A stretch of DNA of 64,000 bases from Burkholderiales bacterium. GTDB taxonomy: Bacteria; Pseudomonadota; Gammaproteobacteria; Burkholderiales; Burkholderiaceae_C. The position numbers and the translations under genes were made by a program. Location: contig JAUVWL010000002.1 of the NCBI GenBank assembly GCA_030604135.1, forward strand, positions 186,001 to 250,000. Direction: 5' to 3'. Each line of letters opens with the position of its first letter. The first letter of the stretch is position 1. A model generated the notes under the pieces. That model made no database searches. It worked only from the letters and a program-made list of their open reading frames with translations, and was not told the origin of the DNA. This document shows, piece by piece, positions 30,214-37,007 of this stretch.

Positions 30214-31095
30214 TCAGGCGGGCTCGACCGCCGGTTGCCTCGCCCAGTCGGGCAGTGCATCGGGGTCGCGCTCGATTTGCCTGGAAAAGAAGGATTCCGA
30301 GGGCGCCCGGCCATAGCTGCGGGCCCAGGCCTTGGCAAAATGGGCCGAATCGGAAAACCCGGCCATCAGGGCCACGTCGGTCAGCGAATGGCCTTCGCCA
30401 AGAAAGCGGGCGGCCGCGCGGATCTTGGCCGACACGGCATAGTGCCGCAAAGGCACGCCCACGCTGGCCGAGAACAGGCGGCACACATGGCCGGGCGACA
30501 AGCCAAGCGACTGCGCGAGTTCGCCCAGCCCGCAGTGGGGACGGCTTTCGATGGTGCGCATCATCCAGATCACACGATCATCGAGCGGCACTGGCTCGGA
30601 AAACCGATTCGCGAGATGATGAATGGCCTTGCGCAAGGCCCGGTCGTACGCGGGTCCCTCCACCGCATGGGAGTGAAAGGCCTGACCCAGCCGCTGCAAT
30701 TCGCGGCCCGCCTCGTCATCGAGCACCAGCACATCCGAGTCGCCGGTTGCCGCCAGAAAGCTGCGAAAACGAGGGTGTATGGGTTCGACGTCGACCAGCA
30801 ACAGGGCGCTGTCGTTCGCACGGAGGCGCCTTTGTCGCATGGGGGCGACCAGCAGCGCGCGCCCTTCGAAGCGACCGGACCGTGTCTCGACACCCAACGT
30901 TCGGACTCCCAGAGCCACCAGCAGTGTACAGGCGGTGCGACAGGCGAGGCTGTTCATGCCCCGGCTCGCGTAGCTGAAGCTGTCCCCATGCAGGCGAAGG
31001 CGGTCCCTGGTGGCCATATCCGCTTCCGTCTGCCCACCCGGCATGGGGAAAACACCCGCTCCAACCAGAGACTCGCTGCCCGTGCTTCTCTCCAT
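30214..31095 (-). CDS. AraC-family transcriptional regulator
   Basis: The 293-residue protein has an unrecognised N-terminal effector domain and a C-terminal double helix-turn-helix (about 185-280). The conserved region is GLGELAQSLGLSPGHVCRLF with LTDVALMAGFSDSAHFAKAW. I chose ATG 31095 because GGAGGAGA lies just upstream; an extension to 31140 is possible. It sits beside the PETase-like/chaperone pair on the same strand (57 bases downstream of it) and could regulate that pair, but this is only positional inference. Confidence 0.88.
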   Translation of the reverse strand: MERSTGSESLVGAGVFPMPGGQTEADMATRDRLRLHGDSFSYASRGMNSLACRTACTLLVALGVRTLGVETRSGRFEGRALLVAPMRQRRLRANDSALLLVDVEPIHPRFRSFLAATGDSDVLVLDDEAGRELQRLGQAFHSHAVEGPAYDRALRKAIHHLANRFSEPVPLDDRVIWMMRTIESRPHCGLGELAQSLGLSPGHVCRLFSASVGVPLRHYAVSAKIRAAARFLGEGHSLTDVALMAGFSDSAHFAKAWARSYGRAPSESFFSRQIERDPDALPDWARQPAVEPA

Positions 31096-31151
31096 CGCTC
31101 TCCTCCCCACCTGAGCAGAAGCGCCGGTCGGCACCCACAACCGAAACCGCC

Positions 31152-31946
31152 TCAGGGTCTTGCCGCCGGAAAGCGGCCAGATGCCATTTCTTCGTCCAGC
31201 CGGACCTGCGCGCGCATGGCCTTTTCCTCCATGGGTGCGTGGGGAACCGGGTCGTCCCGCATCAACTCCAGCAAGCGCCGCGCGATGGCTTCCTCTTCGC
31301 CAAACATGCGCTGCGCGGCCTCGCGTCCGAAGTAGCTCACGCGCAATGCGTTGAGACCGTCAAGCTCGGCAAGGCCTTCTTCGGCCACCAGAGGCGCGGT
31401 TCCCGGAGGATAACTGCGTTTCTGGGCATCGGCATAGCCGGCATACTGTTGCACCAGTTGCCGGGCAGCGGCCACCGCTGCAGACGGCAGCCCGACCAGG
31501 TGTTCCTCCATGCGTTGCTCCAGCTGCTGCGGGTCGTGCATGGCCAGCAGGCGCTCCACTTCCAGGCGGGTGCGCTCGTCCAGCTGCAGCTGCCCGCGTT
31601 CGTCCAGCTGGAACAGGCCCTCAGGGCTGTTGACAGGCTCGGGCACCAGGGGCTGCGTCGGCAAGGGCAGCACCTCCTCGGTTGGCAGGTCCGGCCCAGT
31701 CCCCAGCTGGGGGTTGCCCCACCACCGGACATCGGCGCGCGGCCCTTCCGCCTGGGGTGCCGGTCCGGCGGGCCCTGGCTGTCCCGCGTCGCGCCAAACA
31801 ACCAGGGTGAAGCTGATGGCGGCCAGGACCGCCATCAGCCAGCCCAGCACCCGGAGGGACCGGGCACCGGATCCAGGGGCCCTGGCTCGTCCGACGCGCT
31901 GCCCCTGACCCAGCAGGGTCATCAGGCGACGGTCATCGTCTCGCAT
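31152..31946 (-). CDS. Lipase-chaperone-like (Lif/LipB-type) membrane-anchored protein
   Basis: The 264-residue protein has an N-terminal membrane anchor (residues about 33-51), a proline-rich linker (57-105), then an all-helical region like that of proteobacterial lipase foldases: SPEGLFQLDERGQLQLDE (mini-domain 1 entry), LEQRMEEHLVGLPSAAV, and YFGREAAQRMFGEEEA. The Lif hallmark RxxFDYxLSAxGE is not preserved; the aligned stretch reads TRLEVERLLAMHD (126-138). The gene starts 12 bases after the stop of the PETase-like hydrolase (GTG 31952 is an alternative start) and is almost surely coupled to it. It is probably a periplasmic steric chaperone for that secreted enzyme. Confidence 0.7.
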   Translation of the reverse strand: MRDDDRRLMTLLGQGQRVGRARAPGSGARSLRVLGWLMAVLAAISFTLVVWRDAGQPGPAGPAPQAEGPRADVRWWGNPQLGTGPDLPTEEVLPLPTQPLVPEPVNSPEGLFQLDERGQLQLDERTRLEVERLLAMHDPQQLEQRMEEHLVGLPSAAVAAARQLVQQYAGYADAQKRSYPPGTAPLVAEEGLAELDGLNALRVSYFGREAAQRMFGEEEAIARRLLELMRDDPVPHAPMEEKAMRAQVRLDEEMASGRFPAARP

Positions 31947-31958
31947 GGTCACACGCCA

Positions 31959-32828
31959 TCAGTACGGACAGTTCTGCTGGTAGCGCGCGAACACACTCCG
32001 GGTGGCGTACTGCTCATGCGGCGCACCACACAGAAAAGGCGAGTAGCGGGTATCCCCGTCCACAAACCGCTTCATCCAGGTCACAGCGTAGCGGCCGATG
32101 GGTGTGTTGGTGGTGTTCGGCGCGAAGTGACTGGCGTTGTTCAGCTCGCCGTAGGCTTTGGGCAACGAGGAGGCCAGGCTGCTGTAGAAGGGCCGCGCGT
32201 GGGTCACGACCGAGGCGACCGAATCGTTGTCGGCACCAATGATCATGGTCGGCACACGCACCCGTGAGTAGTCTTTGGACACGCTCCACGGCGTCATCGG
32301 ATAGACAGCCCTGAGACTGGGGTTGTCGCGCGCCGCGATCAGCGAGCCACCGCCCCCCATCGAATGGCCGGCCACGGCCTGCCGGGTCGAATCGACCCGG
32401 CTGCGCACGGTGGAGCTGGCGCGGTTGACCACGTGATCCAGCGCGGCCATCAACTGGGTGGCCCGGCTGGGCGGCTGGTCCAGCGTGGAATTGGTGTCGA
32501 TGGTGATCACCACAAAGCCGTGCGAGGCCAGCCGCCGCCCGAGCCAGGCGATGCTCGACTGCCTGGCCGTGTAGCCCGGGCTGATGGCAATGACACCGTA
32601 CCGACCACTGGCCGATGGGTAGTAGATGGTGCCGCCCCCGAAGCCGCGGGCCGAAAACGATGACACCGAGGTCGAGCTGATGGAGAAAGGACCTGAGGTC
32701 GCGTTCAGCGAAGCCGACGTGGGCGCTGCCGTCTGGGCGTGTGCCGTCAGCCCGAAAAGGGCCAAAGGCAGGGCACAAGCCCAACGGCTCAAGCGCCCGG
32801 GCAAAGAAAGCTTCGGTTTGGTGGTCAT
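31959..32828 (-). CDS. Secreted PET-hydrolase/cutinase-like polyesterase
   Basis: The 289-residue preprotein has a signal peptide ending at LTAHA (about residue 31). The mature part resembles Ideonella sakaiensis PETase and actinobacterial cutinases. Oxyanion Y86 is in PGYTARQSS, and [17 protein letters not shown] is shared almost exactly. The nucleophile is S156 in [10 protein letters not shown], the acid D202 in GADNDSVA and the base H234 in NASHFAP. W181 matches PETase W185. H155 and F235 stand where PETase has W159 and S238, as in thermophilic cutinases. The C267/C287 disulfide is present, but the PETase-specific active-site disulfide is absent. GGAG precedes the ATG. It heads a pair with the chaperone-like gene. 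Confidence 0.85.
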   Translation of the reverse strand: MTTKPKLSLPGRLSRWACALPLALFGLTAHAQTAAPTSASLNATSGPFSISSTSVSSFSARGFGGGTIYYPSASGRYGVIAISPGYTARQSSIAWLGRRLASHGFVVITIDTNSTLDQPPSRATQLMAALDHVVNRASSTVRSRVDSTRQAVAGHSMGGGGSLIAARDNPSLRAVYPMTPWSVSKDYSRVRVPTMIIGADNDSVASVVTHARPFYSSLASSLPKAYGELNNASHFAPNTTNTPIGRYAVTWMKRFVDGDTRYSPFLCGAPHEQYATRSVFARYQQNCPY

Positions 32829-33200
32829 GACGAGCGTCTCCTGATGGATGTGTGAACCGCCGCCCCCTGGCGGTCGCCTGACGGGGACCCGAGGTCTGGC
32901 CCGGACCCGGACCGTGTCAACAGTCCGGGCCGGATGATAGGAAGCCGATCGCAAACGCGCTTGTATCGGATTGACATGGCTGAGAGGGTGAGAAGAAATC
33001 GGTCATGGCCGCCTTGACACCCCCAAACACCACCTGCGGCGTTGCCAATGCGCGCCGCAGCCCGAGCTACGGCTGTGCTTTGCGCCTGGCCGGCGGTGCT
33101 TTGGGGCGCCCTTTCGGCCACGCCCAACTCCCTCCCACCCTCTGAGCCTGCAGTTACAAGTGCGCACACATTGCGCCGGACGCTGCCCCGGTCTGCGGCG
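32829..33200. other. Gene-free stretch upstream of PETase-like and bacteriohemerythrin genes
   Basis: About 370 bases separate these divergent genes. I see no protein with recognisable features on either strand and no transposon remnant. The right end carries the FNR-type site and promoter of the bacteriohemerythrin gene. The left part must hold the promoter of the PETase-like operon, but no convincing -35/-10 pair stands out. Confidence 0.5.
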
Positions 33201-33214
33201 TTGACCTGCATCAA
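33201..33214 (+). promoter_or_regulatory. FNR-type binding site
   Basis: TTGACCTGCATCAA matches the FNR consensus TTGAT-N4-ATCAA with one mismatch. Its centre (33207.5) lies 41.5 bases upstream of the position expected as transcription start from the -10 box, the standard class II activator location. Confidence 0.65.
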
Positions 33215-33235
33215 CCCGCCCGACGAATGGGCAGG

Positions 33236-33241
33236 TATGCT
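33236..33241 (+). promoter_or_regulatory. -10 box of the bacteriohemerythrin promoter
   Basis: TATGCT at 33236-33241 predicts a transcription start at about 33248-33250, essentially at the ATG at 33250. No ribosome site precedes the ATG, so the message is probably leaderless. Confidence 0.5.
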
Positions 33242-33249
33242 TCGATCCC

Positions 33250-33759
33250 ATGGAAAACTCTGCCCCCACCAAAAGCGCTGACTCGGCGCCCCAGGGTCTG
33301 GACTGGACCGAGTCGCTGAACACCGGTGACGCCCGCATGGACGACACGCACCAGGAGTTCGTGACCCTGCTCAATGAACTGCTCAGAACGCCGCCCGAGC
33401 GCCAGCTGCCGCTGTACCGCGCCTTCATCGAACACACGGTGGACCACTTTGCGCAGGAAGAGCGCTGGATGGTGGCCACCGGCTTCGCGGCCGACAACTG
33501 CCACGCCAGCCACCACGCCACCATTCTGGAAACCATGCGCGCGGTGGTCGAACATTTCGAACAAGGTGACACCGACATCATCAACCGCCTGGCCGAAGCC
33601 CTGGCCGAGTGGTTCCCGCAACACGCCGCCAGCATGGACGCCGGCCTGGCCCTGCACCTGAAAGACGTGGGCTTCGACACCCGCACCGAAACCCTGGCCG
33701 ACCCCGCCAAAGTGCGCCCGGCCTCGATGAGTGGCTGCGGCAGCGTCACCTGCAGCTGA
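33250..33759 (+). CDS. Bacteriohemerythrin
   Basis: The 169-residue protein is a single-domain oxygen-binding diiron protein. The ligand pattern is complete: H34 (DDTHQEF), H66 and E70 (HFAQE), H85 and H89 (CHASHH), and H125 with D130 (HAASMD). There is no signal peptide, so it is cytoplasmic. The C-terminus ends with a short cysteine-bearing tail (SGCGSVTCS) unlike the core family. Likely roles are oxygen storage or delivery to oxidases, or oxygen scavenging under microoxic conditions, which fits the FNR-type site upstream. Confidence 0.9.
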   Translation: MENSAPTKSADSAPQGLDWTESLNTGDARMDDTHQEFVTLLNELLRTPPERQLPLYRAFIEHTVDHFAQEERWMVATGFAADNCHASHHATILETMRAVVEHFEQGDTDIINRLAEALAEWFPQHAASMDAGLALHLKDVGFDTRTETLADPAKVRPASMSGCGSVTCS

Positions 33760-33812
33760 GCAGTTGAGCCGGCCTGAAGCTGTGGCACCATGCGCTCCCG
33801 AGGGAGCACCGC

Positions 33813-34676
33813 ATGGAACCGCCGTACTACGCCGTCATCTTTTCATCGCAACGCACAGAAGGCGATCAGGGCTACGCCGCCATGGCCGACCAGATGGAGG
33901 CCCTGGCCCGCCAGCAGCCGGGTTTTCTGGGTGTGGTCAGCGCCCGAGGCCCTGACGGCTTTGGCATCACGGTCTCGTACTGGACGTCCGAAGCCGCCAT
34001 AGCGGCCTGGAAGGCGCATGTGGATCACCAGGCCGCCCGCAAACTCGGGCGCGAGCGCTGGTACGCCCATTTTGATGTGCGGGTGGCGCGGGTGGAGCGC
34101 GCCTATGGTCGAGCGACAGCACACAGCGGGTCATGCCCTGCCCATCCTGTCGAGACCAGTCCGATCGAGATACGGATCGACCGTGAGCTGACCCACCCAC
34201 AGGTTGTTGCCTTGCTGCATGAGCACCTGGCCGGCATGCACGCCGAATCACCCCCTGAGAGCGTGCACGCGCTCGATCTGGACGGACTGCGCCGGCCCGA
34301 CATCACCTTCCTCACCGCCTGGCGGCGTGCGCCTGACGCCTGCCCGGGCGACGATGGCGAACTGGTCGCCATGGGGGCTCTCAAGGAACTGGAGCCCACC
34401 ACCGCCAGCGCGGACGGCCACGGTGAACTCAAGTCGATGCGCACCAGCGCCCGCCACCTGCGCCAGGGCGCTGCGCAAGCCATCCTGACCGAACTGCTGA
34501 AGCTGGCCCGCCAGCGCGGCTACGCGCGGGTGAGTCTGGAAACCGGCAGCACACCGGCGTTCGAACCCGCGATCGCGATGTACCGGCGGTTCGGCTTTGT
34601 GGAATGCGGGCCGTTTGCAGACTACCCGGAAGATCCGTTCAGCCGGTTCATGACTTTGCCCTTGAACAGAGCCTAG
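33813..34676 (+). CDS. Fusion of an antibiotic-biosynthesis-monooxygenase-type domain with a GNAT acetyltransferase
   Basis: The 287 residues form two domains in one uninterrupted frame. Residues 1-95 are a ferredoxin-like dimeric alpha/beta barrel of the ABM type, with YYAVIFSSQRTEGDQGY, QQPGFLGVVSARG and SYWTSEAAIAAWK. From about residue 115 comes a GNAT fold, with LDLDGLRRPDITF, LKSMRTSARHLRQGAAQAIL (acetyl-CoA loop) and AIAMYRRFGFVECGPF at the end. Both domains also occur as separate proteins. The ABM part may detoxify or sense a small aromatic or quinone. Substrates unknown. Confidence 0.78.
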   Translation: MEPPYYAVIFSSQRTEGDQGYAAMADQMEALARQQPGFLGVVSARGPDGFGITVSYWTSEAAIAAWKAHVDHQAARKLGRERWYAHFDVRVARVERAYGRATAHSGSCPAHPVETSPIEIRIDRELTHPQVVALLHEHLAGMHAESPPESVHALDLDGLRRPDITFLTAWRRAPDACPGDDGELVAMGALKELEPTTASADGHGELKSMRTSARHLRQGAAQAILTELLKLARQRGYARVSLETGSTPAFEPAIAMYRRFGFVECGPFADYPEDPFSRFMTLPLNRA

Positions 34677-34688
34677 GAGTCTGCGCCG

Positions 34689-34797
34689 CAGAAGGCATCG
34701 AGCGTCTTGGCGTCCAGCGCCGCACCCGGCTGCGGCACCACAAAAGCCACCACCACTTCGGGCACGCCAGGTGCATGCAAGCAGCACCCCTACACCC
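34689..34797 (-). pseudogene. Remnant copy of the 3' part of the neighbouring acyl-CoA ligase gene
   Basis: This 109-base stretch is a diverged copy of about 35553-35698 inside the AMP-dependent ligase, in the same orientation. CAGAAGGC-TCGAGCGTCTTGG and TCCAGCGCCGCACC are shared, with an internal deletion of about 40 bases and later single-base changes. It has no open frame. It lies on the far side of the antitoxin/toxin locus from the intact ligase, so the toxin-antitoxin DNA is bracketed by ligase sequence. Confidence 0.8.
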
Positions 34798-34900
34798 TAT
34801 TGGCAAGTCCGGACCTCTGATCGAAGCGTCAACAACATGGTTTACCGAACGATTGATGAAACGCAAAATCACACGGAACATCAGCGAAGGACATCCCTCC

Positions 34901-35176
34901 ATGCCTCAACTCACCGCCAACGACCTGAAAGTACGCGGCGTCGCCGCGATTGAAGAGGTGCTGGCCGGTCAGACCGAGGCCACGATCTCGGTGCGCGGCA
35001 AGGACCGGTTCGTGGTGATGGACGTGGCGCAGTACCACTACCTGCGCGAGTGCGAACTCGATACGGCGCTGGCACAGAGTCGGGCCGACGTGGCTGCGGG
35101 GCGCACGGTGACGGAAACGGTGGCCGAGCACATTCAGCGCATGGAGCGCTTGCTGGTCGAAAATGCGGGCCACTGA
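34901..35176 (+). CDS. Type II antitoxin, Phd/YefM family
   Basis: The 91-residue protein starts MPQLTANDLKVRGVAA, with VRGKDRFVVMDVAQYHYLREC in the DNA-binding fold and a polar C-terminal helix for toxin contact. This is the Phd/YefM form usually paired with a RelE/mRNA-interferase-like toxin. The toxin gene 14 bases downstream is broken, so this antitoxin is an orphan here. It may still repress its own promoter or neutralise related toxins elsewhere. A longer frame reaching back to 34604 runs through the ligase remnant and is rejected. Confidence 0.85.
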   Translation: MPQLTANDLKVRGVAAIEEVLAGQTEATISVRGKDRFVVMDVAQYHYLRECELDTALAQSRADVAAGRTVTETVAEHIQRMERLLVENAGH

Positions 35177-35190
35177 GCGTTTCGCGGCCC

Positions 35191-35431
35191 ATGACCTATC
35201 AACTGGTCTTCACCGACGACGACACCCGCCGCGCGCTGCGCTTTCTCAAGCGGCACCCGTAACTCAAGGCGCGGTACGGCAAGACGTTGGCCCTGCTGGA
35301 GATGAACCCGCACCACCCTTCGCTGCGCCTTCACGCGCTGCCGGGCAAGTTGCAGGAGGAGCACTCGGTCTCGATCAACCTGTCGCACCGCATCACGCTG
35401 GAGCGTGGACGATCACGACGCCGTGTACTGA
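35191..35431 (+). pseudogene. Inactivated RelE/ParE-type toxin gene
   Basis: The frame begins MTYQLVFTDDDTRRALRFLKRHP and then meets a TAA at 35260, where relatives read glutamate (GAA). Beyond the stop the same frame continues with NPHHPSLRLHALPGKL and HSVSINLSHRITLE, clearly the rest of the toxin. The final VDDHDAVY and its TGA (35405-35431) are in the next frame, because the segment between ITLE and DDHDAVY is deleted. One nonsense change and one frameshifting deletion therefore disable the toxin. Confidence 0.85.
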
Positions 35432-35440
35432 GGGGCAAGG

Positions 35441-36964
35441 TCAGGCCCACTCCCGCAACACCGTCTTCAACACCTTCCCGTAGTTGTTCTTTGGCAGCGC
35501 CTCGACCAGTTCATACCGCTTGGGCCGTTTGAAGCGGGCGATCTGGTCCAGACAGAAGGCGTCGAGCGTCTTGGGGTCCAGCGCCGCACCGGGCAGCGGC
35601 ACCACGAACGCCACCACGATTTCGCCCCATTCGGGGTCGGGCGCGCCGACCACCGCCACTTCGGCCACGCCAGGTGCGTGCAGCAGCACCTCTTCCACCT
35701 CGCGCGGATAGATGTTGCTGCCGCCGCTGATGATCAGGTCCTTGCTGCGGTCCTTGAGTGTGAGGAAGCCGTCGGTGTCGAGTGCGCCCATGTCGCCGGT
35801 CCAGAGCCAGCCATCGCGGATGGCCGCCTGGGTGGCCTCGGGGTTGCCCCAGTAGCCGGCCATGACGCTGTCACCCTTGATCAGCACCTCGCCCACCTCG
35901 CCTGCGGGCAGTGATCGCCCGTCAGGCCCCGCGACGCGGATGCGCACCGGCGTCTGCGCCACGCCGACCGAGGCCATGCGTTCTTCGTGCCGGGGGTGCC
36001 CGGTGTCGGCCAGGTGGGCGCGGCTGAGGGCGGTGCCGGTCATGGGGCTTTCGCCCTGGCCGTAGATCTGCACGAAGCGTGGACCCATGCCGCGCAGCGC
36101 GCGGCGGATGTCGGCGGCGTACATGGGCGCGCCGCCGTAGATGATGGTCTTGAAGCTCTGGCCGCACTGTTCGGGCGTGAGACCCTGTGCCTCGGCTTCG
36201 TCGACGATGCGTTTGACGATGGTCGGCGCCGCGAACAGCGAGAGCGGACCGAGGTCGCGCCCCAGCTCGAACAGTTCGGCGGCATCAAACCCGCCTGAAG
36301 CCGGCACCACGTGCCGCGCGCCGGCCATGAGGTGCGGGATGGCGTAGAGCCCGGCGCCGTGCGACATGGGTGCGGCGTAGGCGATGGCGTCCTGCGAAGC
36401 AACGTGGTCGACGTCAATGAAGTAGCCGAGGCCCATGGTCAGCAGGTTGCGGTGCGTGATCATCACACCCTTGGGTCGGCCGGTGGTGCCGCTGGTGTAG
36501 AACAGCCAGGCGGTGTCGTCGGGGGCGCGGGCTTCAATGTCGGGCAGGCTCTCCCCCGTGTTGATCCACGCATCGCACCCGGCACTGTCCACATCCATGA
36601 CACCGTCCAGCCCGGTGAGTTCGGCCGGGTCGGGGACGACGTCGCTTGTCACAAAAGCCCAGCGCGCACCCGCGTTCTCCACAATCCACTGCACTTCCTT
36701 GAGGTGCAGCTTGGCATTGACGGGCACCACCACCAGCCCGGCCCACCAGGCGCCGAACAGCAGCTCCAGGTAGCGCGGGTGGTTGCGCATGAACAGCACA
36801 ACCCGGTCACCCGGCTGCAGCCCACTGGCACACAGCCGGGCGCCAATACGCGCAGCGCGCCAGGCCCACTGGGCATGGGTGGCCACAGGCTGGCTGCCGT
36901 TGAAGATGGCGGGTCGATCCGGGTGCTCGAGCGCCTTGCGCTTCAGCAGATGGGCGAGGTTCAC
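35441..36964 (-). CDS. AMP-dependent acyl-CoA synthetase/ligase
   Basis: The 507-residue ANL-superfamily enzyme activates a carboxylic acid to its acyl-CoA via an acyl-adenylate. The phosphate loop is YTSGTTGRPKG (156-166), followed by YGGAPMY, YGQGESPMT, the hinge-region GWLWTGDMGALDTDG and the C-terminal KDLIISGGSNIYPREVEE. The catalytic lysine is in PKNNYGK. Chain-length preference cannot be read; the form resembles short/medium-chain or aromatic-acid ligases. It is divergent from the kinase/P-loop gene. A remnant of its 3' part lies beyond the toxin-antitoxin locus. Confidence 0.88.
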   Translation of the reverse strand: MNLAHLLKRKALEHPDRPAIFNGSQPVATHAQWAWRAARIGARLCASGLQPGDRVVLFMRNHPRYLELLFGAWWAGLVVVPVNAKLHLKEVQWIVENAGARWAFVTSDVVPDPAELTGLDGVMDVDSAGCDAWINTGESLPDIEARAPDDTAWLFYTSGTTGRPKGVMITHRNLLTMGLGYFIDVDHVASQDAIAYAAPMSHGAGLYAIPHLMAGARHVVPASGGFDAAELFELGRDLGPLSLFAAPTIVKRIVDEAEAQGLTPEQCGQSFKTIIYGGAPMYAADIRRALRGMGPRFVQIYGQGESPMTGTALSRAHLADTGHPRHEERMASVGVAQTPVRIRVAGPDGRSLPAGEVGEVLIKGDSVMAGYWGNPEATQAAIRDGWLWTGDMGALDTDGFLTLKDRSKDLIISGGSNIYPREVEEVLLHAPGVAEVAVVGAPDPEWGEIVVAFVVPLPGAALDPKTLDAFCLDQIARFKRPKRYELVEALPKNNYGKVLKTVLREWA

Positions 36965-37007
36965 AACGGTGTCTCCGGTTTCCTGACCGACACGATACAG
37001 TCAAGTC

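Noticed and set aside
34604..34900. N-terminal extension of the antitoxin
   Set aside because: It runs through the GNAT gene end and the ligase remnant; the Phd/YefM family starts at MPQLTANDLK (34901).
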